Shown here piece by piece: positions 23,287-36,448 of a stretch of DNA of 64,000 nucleotides (position 1 is its first letter; each line of letters starts with the position of its first letter). Source of the DNA: Odiellus spinosus (lineage: Eukaryota; Arthropoda; Arachnida; Opiliones; Phalangiidae). The position numbers and the translations under genes are program-made. The notes beneath the pieces were generated by a model. The model was not told the DNA's origin and searched no databases. It saw only the letters and a list, made by a program, of their open reading frames with translations. The stretch covers positions 11,252,601 to 11,316,600 of the forward strand of contig OY987237.1 of NCBI GenBank assembly GCA_963920705.1, given 5' to 3'.

Positions 23287-23504
23287 GCCGGAATGCACGG
23301 TCAACTAGAGGTCGGGGTTTGGTTAAGATAATTTCTGTTTGTTTTATTTTTATTCATATTTTGTAATTATTCACGGGAAGTCTATGATAAATCCAATGTA
23401 ATCGCGAATAATTAACCGATTATTTTTATGATTAACTGATTAACCAAATATTTGCGGATAATCTTGTTCAAACCCCGACCTCTAGCCGGAATGCACGGTC
23501 AACT
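23287..23504. mobile_element. GAGGTCGG element with 20-bp direct repeats
   Basis: A palindrome-ended body (CTAGAGGTCGGGGTTT on the left, AAACCCCGACCTCTAG on the right) is flanked by an exact 20-bp direct repeat, GCCGGAATGCACGGTCAACT, at 23287-23306 and 23485-23504, with slight overlap of the ends. Related bodies are at 40736-40917, 47815-47985 and, in part, about 2085-2190. They share AACTGATTAACCAAATATTT and AATTTGAAATTATCCACG-like segments. Twenty base pairs is far longer than DNA-transposon target duplications. Confidence 0.75.
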
Positions 23505-23824
23505 CATAGCCTAAAGTAAAAAAATTGTATTAGTAATAAAGGGTTTACCACATGGGGGAACAGAGCTTCGGAAATGTATTTTAAACTAAAAAGTAGATTT
23601 AAATGTAAATCATAGGAAAAAGAAACTTAAATCTTCAAGGCTCAATCTTCTAATTCATGCCTTATTAACTTTTGATTATTTGAAAGTCTATCGATTGGGT
23701 AAAAAGTCGATCACTTGGATAAATACCATTTTAATAAAGCAATTTGAAAATATTTCTAATTCAGTCTGTAAATTTACTATACATATAATTAATGAATGGA
23801 ATTTTGTCGGACTTCAATCTACCT

Positions 23825-24242
23825 TTAAAAGGAGAACGCAACCTAACAACGAGTGTTTTTTTTTATCGATTCCTTATCGTTTAAATAGTCCTAATCCAAC
23901 TGTAAAATTTTTTACAAATAAATATTAAACTAGAAATAAATTTAAAACTTACCATCAAAATAGGCTTAGCTGGATTCATGGAGATATCCTGAACTCCCCG
24001 TATAAGGATTAGCACCCAATGACATTGATCATGGAGATCCTGCATTCCCCATATAAGAATCATCGATCAATGTCATTGGTCGCTAGTCCTTATATGAGGA
24101 GTTAATTTTCCGTAAAGTTTTAAATTTATTTCTAGTTTAATATTTGCTTTTTATTTTTTTTGTTTACTGTTAGATTAGGCCTATTTAAACGATAAGGAAT
24201 CGATAAAGAATCACTTGTTTATAGGTTTCATTCTCACTTTAA
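23825..24242. mobile_element. TTAA-flanked foldback element, 418 bp
   Basis: TTAA at both ends encloses arms of about 120 bp that pair imperfectly over most of their length. Matched blocks include ATCGATTCCTTATCGTTTAA with TTAAACGATAAGGAATCGAT, and AAACTAGAAATAAATTTAAA with its inverse. An inner hairpin pairs CCAATGACATTGATC with GATCAATGTCATTGG. Arm fragments of the family recur near 2187-2245, 36735-36795 and 62808-62860. Confidence 0.75.
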
Positions 24243-26329
24243 AGATATATTCGTACAATTATAATATTATTTCTTATTATCCAGAAATATGAATATTCGT
24301 GAAAATAATCCTTTATGCGTATGGTAAAATAAAAAAAAAAAAAAAAAACTGCGGCCTGGAATTTAAGCAAGGCAATTAAATTTCTCGTTGAATTCTTTTT
24401 CACTATACACTAACGAAAATTGCGCATAAACTTTTCATTTTCTCTCTCTCTCTCTTTCTCTCTTGGTAGAAAATTCCTTCATTAAACGGACATTACCAAC
24501 GTCTAAAACTAAGACTCGGCTAAATCCAATTGATATTAAAATACCTTGGTCCTAGCCTTTGGCTTTTATTTAGTCTCACGATGAAAAATCTTTTCGAAAA
24601 CGAATATATTTTGAACCCCAAAAATCGATTTTCAACCAAAACTCGAGACTATTCAGTCGGGGTTTTCACAGATTCTCTCTACACGCGTATAAAGTTATCT
24701 TTAAGAGATCTCATTCGAAGAGATAGCCGAGCTATGAAGTTTTACAGGCATTGGAATCTGGCACTATAAAATAAACACCCGTTAAGTCTATTCCAAACAT
24801 AGAATTCAGAAAAGGTAAAGTTAAGATCAATATAAAACAAGATATTGAAGGAAAAGACCAGTACCCAAAGGTTTTCAACAAATCAAAAAATTTCCGCTGT
24901 AAATCTAATTAACTGATGGGATATTTGTTTTATTTTTCCTGTATTATAAAGGTAAATGTGTTGACCAAACTGTAGTTTTTGGGTGGTTTAGTGATTCAAG
25001 AAAAAAACTTTGACTTTTAGTGAAAATAGTCAGTAGACCGAAGTTATTAAAACCGCGACCGAAATTAAGTTTCTCGAAGAGTACGTGTTTTTCGCGTTTG
25101 CGCTAATGGACATCCCTTACATTTCTGGAATAATTTAGGAAATTTTTGACTTTATTTGGAACGTCATTAATTGTCTACGTGTTTGTAGTATAGTGTGGCA
25201 TTTACTAATTGCGAAACATTACGTATCAGACTAGCATTTTCCTTTAATAAGAGCTATCTAGTATTCAGAAAAATGAGAGTCTCTTGGTCGTGATGAAAAT
25301 TCCGTTCGAAATGGGATTCATCGCGAGTGGCGCTCGGCGAAAAGTTTTAGGAGTGAATATAAAGTCAACATTCTCTATTCGTTCACACGAGTTTGTCGTC
25401 AAAAAGAAAAGGGGTGAACTAATAGAGAGTAAACTAGTTTAGTTCGATCAAATGTCCTAGAAGCAATAAACTGAAAGACTGGAAAAGGAGATACCCAGTA
25501 TGACCTAATTATCCTATAAAGTGTTTTAACGTAAATTTATCAGTATTGCTTCAGTGGACTCAGGAGGATTTTTGGAGAAAACTTTGATCTTGTTAAAAGG
25601 GTAGCTGGCAAAGTCTACTTTTTTCATAAGGTTTGCTATTTTGTATCAATCCGCGTCAGTTTTAGATGATATATAGACTGTTGCTCGAGAGAAAATAAGA
25701 ATAAGGACCAAAAAGGAGAGCCTTATACAAGCAGCAGATGGGATTAAAGCAAGGGCTAATCACTCTCGAATTCCCTGTATACCGATTACGGATAACGCGT
25801 AATCGTTTTAGCACTGTCAAAGGCAGGGGTTTTAAAATTACGCGTAACCACTTTAGTACAGTCAAAGGTACATTCTATACACCGATTACGCGGTCAAGAC
25901 TTTCATAAGGAAAGTTAAGTGTACGGTAATATAGGTGAAACTGCATATTGCTCTTAGAACTTGCAAGAGGCTTGCTTCTATCACTCACCTCAGACTCATA
26001 CCCCTTAATTGTTACATTAATTATGAATTTATATTCGCCTTTGCGGTTTTCTCTCTAAATTTCAAGAATTTAAAACCAAGCTTGTCACTTCGGGATGTTA
26101 TAAACATAATTACATTGCCGGTACAAATACATACTACATGGACTGGTGTATTAAAAAAAACACTAAAAACTATTTTTCCCCTGTGAGGTTTAACATTACG
26201 TATCCGCGCGCCTGAACTTTTCCAAATATATTTACTAAGCAGTTCAGTTTTATTAAGATAATGGAGACCGAATGGGTGCAAAATGTCCGACGACGTACAC
26301 TCCGGGAAGTCGACGCGTATAAAAAGTAA
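24243..26329. other. Intergenic with simple repeats
   Basis: No gene recognised. Contains an A-run near 24329-24348, a TC repeat at about 24440-24463, and two related segments at 25740-25895, each with a (G/A)TAACGCGTAA-like palindromic core and TTTAG(C/T)AC(T/A)GTCAAAGG. Copies of the GAGGTTTAACATT motif lie at about 25625-25660 (degenerate) and 26182-26204. Confidence 0.45.
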
Positions 26330-27761
26330 CAAGTTGGGAAACCAAAATAGTACCTCCCCGACACCCACGTGATCTAACCTAACCTAACCTTACCTACATT
26401 ATTAAAATTGACGAAAAGTGTGTCTGTGCATAGGGAGCAAGATTAACATTGGAAGCCAAAAAGGTTTTAACTAACCTTGACAAAACTCGCTTTAATAAAA
26501 ACGGTATCTCGCTTGGCAGGAGCGAGCAAGTTTTTATTTTTCTCGCACAAGCGAGAGTGTTCACCGCTAGCGTAAACGCCTCGGCTACAGCGAAATTAAG
26601 TCAGGGAGTCCCGAATCTCGCTAATATATAGAAGTTTAAAAAAAATGATCTCAAAATAGGAGAAAAACTTGCCTACTATTTTATCAAGGTGGTTGAGGTA
26701 AAATATTCAAATCCATCAATTAATAAATCGGAGATTCAATAATGCGTAAAATTACTGACTACGCAAAACCAAAATTAACTAGAAAATAAGAGGAAAAATA
26801 AATCGGATAACCGCTTTGATTTCAAAATAAATATTCCAGTCCCAAAAACAATATTAAAACTAAACAAATGAAATTAGCAATCTTCAGTAATGTGTAAAAT
26901 TAGCCTTTACACGAAACAATTTAAGCGCAGAAAAATTATCAAATAAAATATCAAATGAACGAAGTAAAACAAATCAAAAATATGTCTCTTACCACTACTA
27001 AAGAGTGAGTTCAAAACAATAGAATAATAATATAACAAATTTAAATTTTTCAATAAAGGGTAATCTTTGTACAACTCGATTGAACGAAAATATCCTAAGA
27101 AATGGATATTTTAATGTATTAAAATCTATAACATTAAAAAAAATAATTCAAATTCAAAATTTTTTCTTACCAATAAATCGTATTCAAACCAATGAAACTC
27201 AGTTTAAAATTTCAACCAGCAAAATCTCGAGAGAACAAGCTTAGTCGAAGATTTCAAAAAAAAATGAAACGATTTAACGTTCAATAAATTTAAATTTAGA
27301 TAAGCAAGGTCAAGGTCTTCCAGTAAAAACATATCGCCGTTTAGAAAACTAGAGTATTTGTCGCCCAAGTAACGCTATTAGGCAAAATGTTTGATCAAAA
27401 TCAAGTTTTACCTCGGTATCGCCTAAATAACAATAAGTAAACACATTCAATAAAAAACAATTAACGAATTAGCTTTCCGCATAACACGCTATACTACGGA
27501 CTGTGACGTACAATTTCGCTTTTTGGTGCTACACGACCTACAGATACCTTATAAGCCCACGTCTTAAAACGCATGTTTTTGAGGTATAATGCTTTGAGTG
27601 AGGAAGGGATGTCTCTTTTTTGGCCCCACCATCAATTTTTTATAATTTTTTTCTGACAGGGTGGACCTGAGTAAAAATATACCAAGTTGTGAAACAAATG
27701 TCATTTTACGTGACTCCACACTAGCTAAAACGTTCCCGGAAATACACGACAGTAGGCCTTA
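26330..27761 (+). mobile_element. 3.64 kb element, outer copy, left part
   Basis: Matches 9360-10791 end to end at the identical length of 1432 bp. It stops after GCCTTA, exactly where a complete second element begins; the remainder resumes at 31404. This is the 5' portion of a copy interrupted by insertion. Confidence 0.9.
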
Positions 27762-30700
27762 CAAGTTGGGAAACCAAAATAGTACCTCCCCGACACCCAC
27801 GTGATCTAACCTAACCTAACCTTACCTACATTATTAAAATTGACGAAAAGTGTGTCTGTGCATAGGGAGCAAGATTAACATTGGAAGCCAAAAAGGTTTT
27901 AACTAACCTTGACAAAACTCGCTTTAATAAAAACGGTATCTCGCTTGGCAGGAGCGAGCAAGTTTTTATTTTTCTCGCACAAGCGAGAGTGTTCACCGCT
28001 AGCGTAAACGCCTCGGCTACAGCGAAATTAAGTCAGGGAGTCCCGAATCTCGCTAATATATAGAAGTTTAAAAAAAATGATCTCAAAATAGGAGAAAAAC
28101 TTGCCTACTATTTTATCAAGGTGGTTGAGGTAAAATATTCAAATCCATCAATTAATAAATCGGAGATTCAATAATGCGTAAAATTACTGACTACGCAAAA
28201 CCAAAATTAACTAGAAAATAAGAGGAAAAATAAATCGGATAACCGCTTTGATTTCAAAATAAATATTCCAGTCCCAAAAACAATATTAAAACTAAACAAA
28301 TGAAATTAGCAATCTTCAGTAATGTGTAAAATTAGCCTTTACACGAAACAATTTAAGCGCAGAAAAATTATCAAATAAAATATCAAATGAACGAAGTAAA
28401 ACAAATCAAAAATATGTCTCTTACCACTACTAAAGAGTGAGTTCAAAACAATAGAATAATAATATAACAAATTTAAATTTTTCAATAAAGGGTAATCTTT
28501 GTACAACTCGATTGAACGAAAATATCCTAAGAAATGGATATTTTAATGTATTAAAATCTATAACATTAAAAAAAATAATTCAAATTCAAAATTTTTTCTT
28601 ACCAATAAATCGTATTCAAACCAATGAAACTCAGTTTAAAATTTCAACCAGCAAAATCTCGAGAGAACAAGCTTAGTCGAAGATTTCAAAAAAAAATGAA
28701 ACGATTTAACGTTCAATAAATTTAAATTTAGATAAGCAAGGTCAAGGTCTTCCAGTAAAAACATATCGCCGTTTAGAAAACTAGAGTATTTGTCGCCCAA
28801 GTAACGCTATTAGGCAAAATGTTTGATCAAAATCAAGTTTTACCTCGGTATCGCCTAAATAACAATAAGTAAACACATTCAATAAAAAACAATTAACGAA
28901 TTAGCTTTCCGCATAACACGCTATACTACGGACTGTGACGTACAATTTCGCTTTTTGGTGCTACACGACCTACAGATACCTTATAAGCCCACGTCTTAAA
29001 ACGCATGTTTTTGAGGTATAATGCTTTGAGTGAGGAAGGGATGTCTCTTTTTTGGCCCCACCATCAATTTTTTATAATTTTTTTCTGACAGGGTGGACCT
29101 GAGTAAAAATATACCAAGTTGTGAAACAAATGTCATTTTACGTGACTCCACACTAGCTAAAACGTTCCCGGAAATACACGACAGTAGGCCTTAAAAGCCG
29201 TGTTCTACTGAGATTAGCATTAAATTCATGTGCAGAAATGTATGAAATTTAGTTAAAACTTATTAAGAGATCCAATCACGTGACTCTCTTCCCCACTCTT
29301 TCTACATTTCACTCTATGGTCAACCATATCAGATATACCAAATAAAACACGAGAAATTTCAATGTCAATCCGGTTTAAGAAAGTTCGTCAACTGTAAATT
29401 ATGGCACGAATTACCTGGTTCGATCTGCACACGCGCGAGAATTCTACAAAATAATTTGAAAGACCGTGCTAGTTCTTAAAACCAATTCTTACGCTACTGT
29501 TCGCAAGTTTGCCAAAGATTACAGTAATTCCCCATACATAAAGCTGATTCTCCCAAGAATATCAAAGCGATTTTGATATTCTTGGGAAAAGGGTTTCCGA
29601 CTTTAAATTTAGGGAGTTAAACATACTCGCGTGCTGGCAAACTCGATTTTACGCTAGTCACAAATACACGTGAAACCTACTCTACTTCTGTTCAAGGAGA
29701 GTTTCACGACTATAATTTTTCTTAAGTGGTTTAACATTTTGTATCAATCATCCTCACCTTTAAATCTTATACACCATGGTGTATTGCAATTCCCCTTGAA
29801 CTGGTTAAAGTTGAATCGAGTAAAATCGAAGCTCTTATTAAGTTCCAATCAATTAATTAGAATTTTAACCCTGCCTCACCATTTGCCTCGTTTTTAAGTA
29901 TACTCTAAAGGTCGAAATTAAACGTCAAAATAAAAGTCTGGCGCGAATTTATGACATATCCAATCAGATTAAGCGACTTTATTTTGCGCATACTAATGAA
30001 CAGATAGAGGCAAGGAAGTCACTTAGACATTTACTGGCGAGAAATTACAAACATTAATGAAGAATTTACTGCAAATCCAGCGTTTATACCCTCACGTACA
30101 CGCGACATTTTCGCAAATGAGCGAGAAATCGAACTCATTAACGAAGTTTTAGTGCTTTATGCAGTATCGGAAACGGGCGAGAAATTGAAAAACTTTAATT
30201 GAAAATGCGAGCTAGAAACTTCTTTTTATAGCCAAGTTCCTACATACTGTTTCCAACTTCGCTAGAACAAAACAGTTTATCCCGGTAAATAAAGCTGATT
30301 CCCTTATAATTCAATCGAAATGAACCAAAAATATATTAATAACAATTTCCAATGTCCTTATAATCATAAATTTATCCCTGTGAACGCGCCTTTATCGCTT
30401 ATCTAAATTATGTCATTTCAATCTTCCATACCCGTGTAAACGCACCTTTATTTATATTCTTCAATCCACCCTAAGTTTGCACCAGAGATAAGCCTATACT
30501 ACCCGTTATACCTTTGCTTTTTCGAGTAAATGATATATATGGAAAATAGCTTAGGCGCATGCTGCCAACTCAAACTGCCATTAATCGGTCAAATTTCTTT
30601 AAATTTTTGCACAAATTCTCAAATAACTTCTAAACTACCTCGAATTTTAAATTAATTTTTCGACTTTCTTATTAATTAGATTAAATTTAACCATCCCGAT

Positions 30701-31398
30701 ATTTTTATTTATAATATAAATTAATATTGCGTTTCATTTCCCTATCGATATCACACCATGAGGCTAATTTGCATTCGTTCCAAAAAGATGCTATATAAAC
30801 CGTTCGAAGGCCTATATTAATTGAAGTAACCGTGCGTGGTGGCCATGAAGTTAGGGGGAAAACCCCCCCCTTTCAATGTCTTGCTGATTCTTGATCTCTA
30901 GGCGCTTGGCGACGCAATTTACCCATTGGTGGGGCGATGTTTGGAGTCAGTGGAAGGTTGATGTGAACTGTACTAGTGGGGGACGCCTCGCTAGTATGGA
31001 ACGCTGAGATCGGAAACTGGAGGTTGGACCTTGTTGTGGGGATGGTCGGAGGTGATTATGACAGTGGGAGACGTCCCACTGCTTGTAATCGCCTTCGCCT
31101 GTTCAGCATCGAGGTTCGACCATAAAGTGGATGGTGGAAGGCGATGATGTGCAATGGGAGACGTCCTGTTGTATGTCTTTGCACGACACCTGAAACTCTA
31201 TGTGGCAGCCACGCTTAAAGGAGGTAATTCCCCGGAATTGAACGATAAGCTGGTATGATTACGTCTCTAGACTTTTGGCTCCACGAGCCAGGTCACGTGA
31301 CTTCCGTTTACACAGGAAGTGAGAAGTGACACACACACAGACACACAGACACGATCAGTGTAACACCTCCCCCTGAACTAAAGTTCAGTCGGGGAGGT
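27762..31398 (+). mobile_element. 3.64 kb element, inner complete copy
   Basis: A full-length copy of 3637 bp, the same length as 9360-12996, sits between the two halves of the outer copy. Every stretch I compared by eye was identical. The disrupted target read CCTT-AAAA-GCC; after insertion one A is left and five A follow the element, so at most a one- or two-base duplication occurred. Confidence 0.9.
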
Positions 31399-31403
31399 AA
31401 AAA

Positions 31404-33605
31404 GCCGTGTTCTACTGAGATTAGCATTAAATTCATGTGCAGAAATGTATGAAATTTAGTTAAAACTTATTAAGAGATCCAATCACGTGACTCTCTTCCC
31501 CACTCTTTCTACATTTCACTCTATGGTCAACCATATCAGATATACCAAATAAAACACGAGAAATTTCAATGTCAATCCGGTTTAAGAAAGTTCGTCAACT
31601 GTAAATTATGGCACGAATTACCTGGTTCGATCTGCACACGCGCGAGAATTCTACAAAATAATTTGAAAGACCGTGCTAGTTCTTAAAACCAATTCTTACG
31701 CTACTGTTCGCAAGTTTGCCAAAGATTACAGTAATTCCCCATACATAAAGCTGATTCTCCCAAGAATATCAAAGCGATTTTGATATTCTTGGGAAAAGGG
31801 TTTCCGACTTTAAATTTAGGGAGTTAAACATACTCGCGTGCTGGCAAACTCGATTTTACGCTAGTCACAAATACACGTGAAACCTACTCTACTTCTGTTC
31901 AAGGAGAGTTTCACGACTATAATTTTTCTTAAGTGGTTTAACATTTTGTATCAATCATCCTCACCTTTAAATCTTATACACCATGGTGTATTGCAATTCC
32001 CCTTGAACTGGTTAAAGTTGAATCGAGTAAAATCGAAGCTCTTATTAAGTTCCAATCAATTAATTAGAATTTTAACCCTGCCTCACCATTTGCCTCGTTT
32101 TTAAGTATACTCTAAAGGTCGAAATTAAACGTCAAAATAAAAGTCTGGCGCGAATTTATGACATATCCAATCAGATTAAGCGACTTTATTTTGCGCATAC
32201 TAATGAACAGATAGAGGCAAGGAAGTCACTTAGACATTTACTGGCGAGAAATTACAAACATTAATGAAGAATTTACTGCAAATCCAGCGTTTATACCCTC
32301 ACGTACACGCGACATTTTCGCAAATGAGCGAGAAATCGAACTCATTAACGAAGTTTTAGTGCTTTATGCAGTATCGGAAACGGGCGAGAAATTGAAAAAC
32401 TTTAATTGAAAATGCGAGCTAGAAACTTCTTTTTATAGCCAAGTTCCTACATACTGTTTCCAACTTCGCTAGAACAAAACAGTTTATCCCGGTAAATAAA
32501 GCTGATTCCCTTATAATTCAATCGAAATGAACCAAAAATATATTAATAACAATTTCCAATGTCCTTATAATCATAAATTTATCCCTGTGAACGCGCCTTT
32601 ATCGCTTATCTAAATTATGTCATTTCAATCTTCCATACCCGTGTAAACGCACCTTTATTTATATTCTTCAATCCACCCTAAGTTTGCACCAGAGATAAGC
32701 CTATACTACCCGTTATACCTTTGCTTTTTCGAGTAAATGATATATATGGAAAATAGCTTAGGCGCATGCTGCCAACTCAAACTGCCATTAATCGGTCAAA
32801 TTTCTTTAAATTTTTGCACAAATTCTCAAATAACTTCTAAACTACCTCGAATTTTAAATTAATTTTTCGACTTTCTTATTAATTAGATTAAATTTAACCA
32901 TCCCGATATTTTTATTTATAATATAAATTAATATTGCGTTTCATTTCCCTATCGATATCACACCATGAGGCTAATTTGCATTCGTTCCAAAAAGATGCTA
33001 TATAAACCGTTCGAAGGCCTATATTAATTGAAGTAACCGTGCGTGGTGGCCATGAAGTTAGGGGGAAAACCCCCCCCTTTCAATGTCTTGCTGATTCTTG
33101 ATCTCTAGGCGCTTGGCGACGCAATTTACCCATTGGTGGGGCGATGTTTGGAGTCAGTGGAAGGTTGATGTGAACTGTACTAGTGGGGGACGCCTCGCTA
33201 GTATGGAACGCTGAGATCGGAAACTGGAGGTTGGACCTTGTTGTGGGGATGGTCGGAGGTGATTATGACAGTGGGAGACGTCCCACTGCTTGTAATCGCC
33301 TTCGCCTGTTCAGCATCGAGGTTCGACCATAAAGTGGATGGTGGAAGGCGATGATGTGCAATGGGAGACGTCCTGTTGTATGTCTTTGCACGACACCTGA
33401 AACTCTATGTGGCAGCCACGCTTAAAGGAGGTAATTCCCCGGAATTGAACGATAAGCTGGTATGATTACGTCTCTAGACTTTTGGCTCCACGAGCCAGGT
33501 CACGTGACTTCCGTTTACACAGGAAGTGAGAAGTGACACACACACAGACACACAGACACGATCAGTGTAACACCTCCCCCTGAACTAAAGTTCAGTCGGG
33601 GAGGT
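31404..33605 (+). mobile_element. 3.64 kb element, outer copy, right part
   Basis: Corresponds to 10795-12996 at the identical length of 2202 bp, ending in the same hairpin, GGGGAGGT and five A. With 26330-27761 it rebuilds one complete element. Confidence 0.9.
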
Positions 33606-34467
33606 AAAAACAATGATTCGGGGGCGTCTTTGTAGGTCGTCCGTCCAACGAGCATTATAGCTGATTACTTTTTTTAGCTAAAGCTATAGATTAGAGAGAG
33701 TGGGGGGAAATGATGGAACGGGGGAACTTGGGAAATGACGGAATCTATAAAACGTGATAATGTGGTGACCCTCCTTTCGATATAAAAACCTTGGCTGACT
33801 CATTCGCTCCCTTGATCAACTTCTTTGAAAATCCCGCTCGCAGGCCCATCACACATAATACATTACATCAACAAAAATGTATTTAAAATAAACACGCAAC
33901 TTGAATCGATTCGGGCTTTGCTAAAAGCTACGGTTTGAAACAGTAAAATCAAACCGATATTAAAATCGCCAGGAATCGTTTTAAGCGTCACGCGTTCACG
34001 AATTATCTTTATAAATCGACTTGTTGTAGCTTTATCTATTGGTTGTTGAAACCGAATCGGTATGAAACTGGTTACCGAAGCAGTTCACACTACTCTAGTG
34101 GCACGTTTTGAAACGGTTTAAATCGATTCCAAGACCTAGTGTGAACGCAGCTGTATTGATATCGGACCAAGCTCGCAAATTTATTCTTTAGAAATCGAAA
34201 AAATTAGCGAGGTTGTTTTTACATACCCGTGACGTCGTTTTTACTTTTTATTTCATCGTGCTCTCATTGAATAACGAAAGAAATAGGATTAAACAATGAG
34301 GAAAAACCTTCTATGATTGTAAAAAACGGTCCAAATTGGAAAATTCCATCAGAATTCGACCAAATTTACCAAATAATAATAATAAAAAAAAACAACAATG
34401 TCTTAAAGTTTACTATTTTTGAATTCAGGTTATTTGAATTGGTCTAATTATTTAAATTTCTAAAGAT
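33606..34467. other. Intergenic with a degenerate repeat
   Basis: No gene. About 33930-34152 is a diverged copy of the outer repeat at 46181-46648: it has CGATATTAAAATCG-like and TTTTAAGCGTCACGC blocks and ends CTAGTGTGAACGCAGCT. Confidence 0.45.
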
Positions 34468-34470
34468 TAA

Positions 34471-34661
34471 GAGCCAAATTCATAAACACTATGTTGCGTT
34501 TCACACCAAAAATTTGCGTCAAACCCCAAACTTTGTACATTCAAAGGTAGCTGGCGAATCGCAACATTTTTAGGTAAGAAAGTCTGGGTTCGCGCGCTGT
34601 TTTTGACTGTACATGTTTTGGCATTAAACACAAATACACTGCGTGTTTATGAATTTGGCTC
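34471..34661. mobile_element. Harbinger-like MITE, 191 bp
   Basis: Perfect 19-bp inverted ends, GAGCCAAATTCATAAACAC and GTGTTTATGAATTTGGCTC, are flanked by TAA on both sides (34468-34470, 34662-34664). A three-base TAA target with short inverted ends fits PIF/Harbinger. No coding content. Confidence 0.8.
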
Positions 34662-34664
34662 TAA

Positions 34665-36149
34665 ATTCGCGAGCTTTGGCGCTAGATCAATTTTACAAGA
34701 CCCGAATCGAGTCAGTTTCCGTGTCTACTATAATTAATTTCCTCAACCCAGCGGTGTAAAATTTTTAATTTGTCTTTTAAATAGTAGATAAAACTTAAAA
34801 TATAATACATAGGTATTGTAAAAAAAACGGTGATAGCCTCACTTTAACTCATCTTTATAGGGAAAAGATGGCGCGTGACACTGTGTGCGATGGGCCATGT
34901 ATAAGAGGGAGATTTTGGGTGAAATTTGTTGTTGACAACACCCATATATTTTTCGCGTCCTATAATATTACCCGGACAACGCGGCGCGTGTATGCTTAGC
35001 TCTCTCTTTCAAATTAGGGCCGAAAAAATAACACTCTGGTTGAGTATAGAGTATACTTGCTCATGCAGAATCGGACGAGCCTCGTTAAATCTTCTATCGA
35101 GCCCACGGGATGGCGGAGGGAGGTTAGACTGCGAGGGGGGAGACGCGTCAGTCTGTCCACTATCTGTCGCCAGCGTATTGGCACTTCATTTGAGCCCAAT
35201 TTGGTTAATGAGAGTGAGTGTATAGAATAACAATAATAATTATTATAATAATAATATAGTTTTAAAACATGGGAAGATGTTGTTTATTTAATAAGTTATT
35301 TACTATGGAGTGTAAGGCGAATATTTAATCATAACAGTTATATATTTTTTGGGGGTAATTAAATCAAACGTACAAGACCAAAAATAAATAAAATAACGGG
35401 ACTTCCTTCCCCCTTACGAAGAAAACACCTTGTTAAACACACGTGATAGTCTATTTTAGGCAGAACGAGGAAAATCTAACCCTCTTCTTTCCGCGCTCAC
35501 AGAGAAATAATGTTTCCCCAAGCGACACAAAAGTTTTTGCGCCGACAATTTGTTAAAACTCGTTAAGTTGGTTATCAGATTACTCTTTAACACGAGCCGC
35601 AATAGGCTCAATACTTATTTTGTTAGAACTCGAAGAATTATAATTAAGCGAAATAAATAATAAAATTTAATCTTAATTCAAGAATTTTCAATAAAATCAT
35701 ATTTTAAATGACACGAATACTTCTTGCGTACAGATTTTACGAAAGTGTAATCTCAAATTGGTTTTGGAAACATTTATAGGTTTCCTTCCGGCGTGGGGGC
35801 GGAAAGATATTCTAGAGCAGCCTTGAGAAAGTCAACAGGTGTAAGAAGAACTAATTAAAAGAATGGGAGAAGCGTGCACTCCCTTGACTAGATTTCTGCA
35901 TTAATGAAAATTTCCTTTTAAAGCTAGCCTGTTTATATTGAGCTCCTTCTTATTCACACACTCAGATACTCAGTTCACTAAAACGATAGACTTTATTCCA
36001 CGCCAAAATGTGAAAGGTCAGAAAAAGTAGATCTTGATTGAAAACGGGGCTTAAAGTACACATGCAACCTGTCTCAATTCGGGCCTCGTCTCATTTTATT
36101 TTAAGTAATCTACAAATCCACACCAACAATATATATATGTACCTTTCTC
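34665..36149. other. Intergenic, no gene recognised
   Basis: No supported gene. A short GC-richer patch at about 35085-35210 has open frames without known domains. Confidence 0.4.
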
Positions 36150-36441
36150 CAAGAAGGATTAGATAAGGAGAGGAAATGTGGGGCTGCGTTGAGTTAGAGA
36201 GAGAAGAGCCAGCCTCCCACTCGGGTGGAAAGGGGGGATAGGAAATTCTCGAGGTAAACTGTTGTCACGTGGTCGCTAGCGTCGTTGGCTACTACGCGTC
36301 TCATAAAGGATCCGTTTTCCCCACATGACAACAATTTACCACGAAACGTCTCTACCCCCGTTCTCCCAGAGTGGGAGTTTAGGCCGACGCAGTACGAGCC
36401 GCGCCGTTCCCACATTTCCTCTCCTTATCTAATCCTTCTTG
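36150..36441. mobile_element. MITE with 7-bp TSD, copy 2 (292 bp)
   Basis: Same family and orientation as 4939-5229. Ends CAAGAAGGATTAGATAAGGA and its inverse; flanks CTTTCTC on both sides (36143-36149, 36442-36448). Confidence 0.85.
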
Positions 36442-36448
36442 CTTTCTC

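Noticed and set aside
34926..35225. 99-codon frame in a GC-richer patch
   Set aside because: No domain, signal or neighbouring exon structure that supports a gene.
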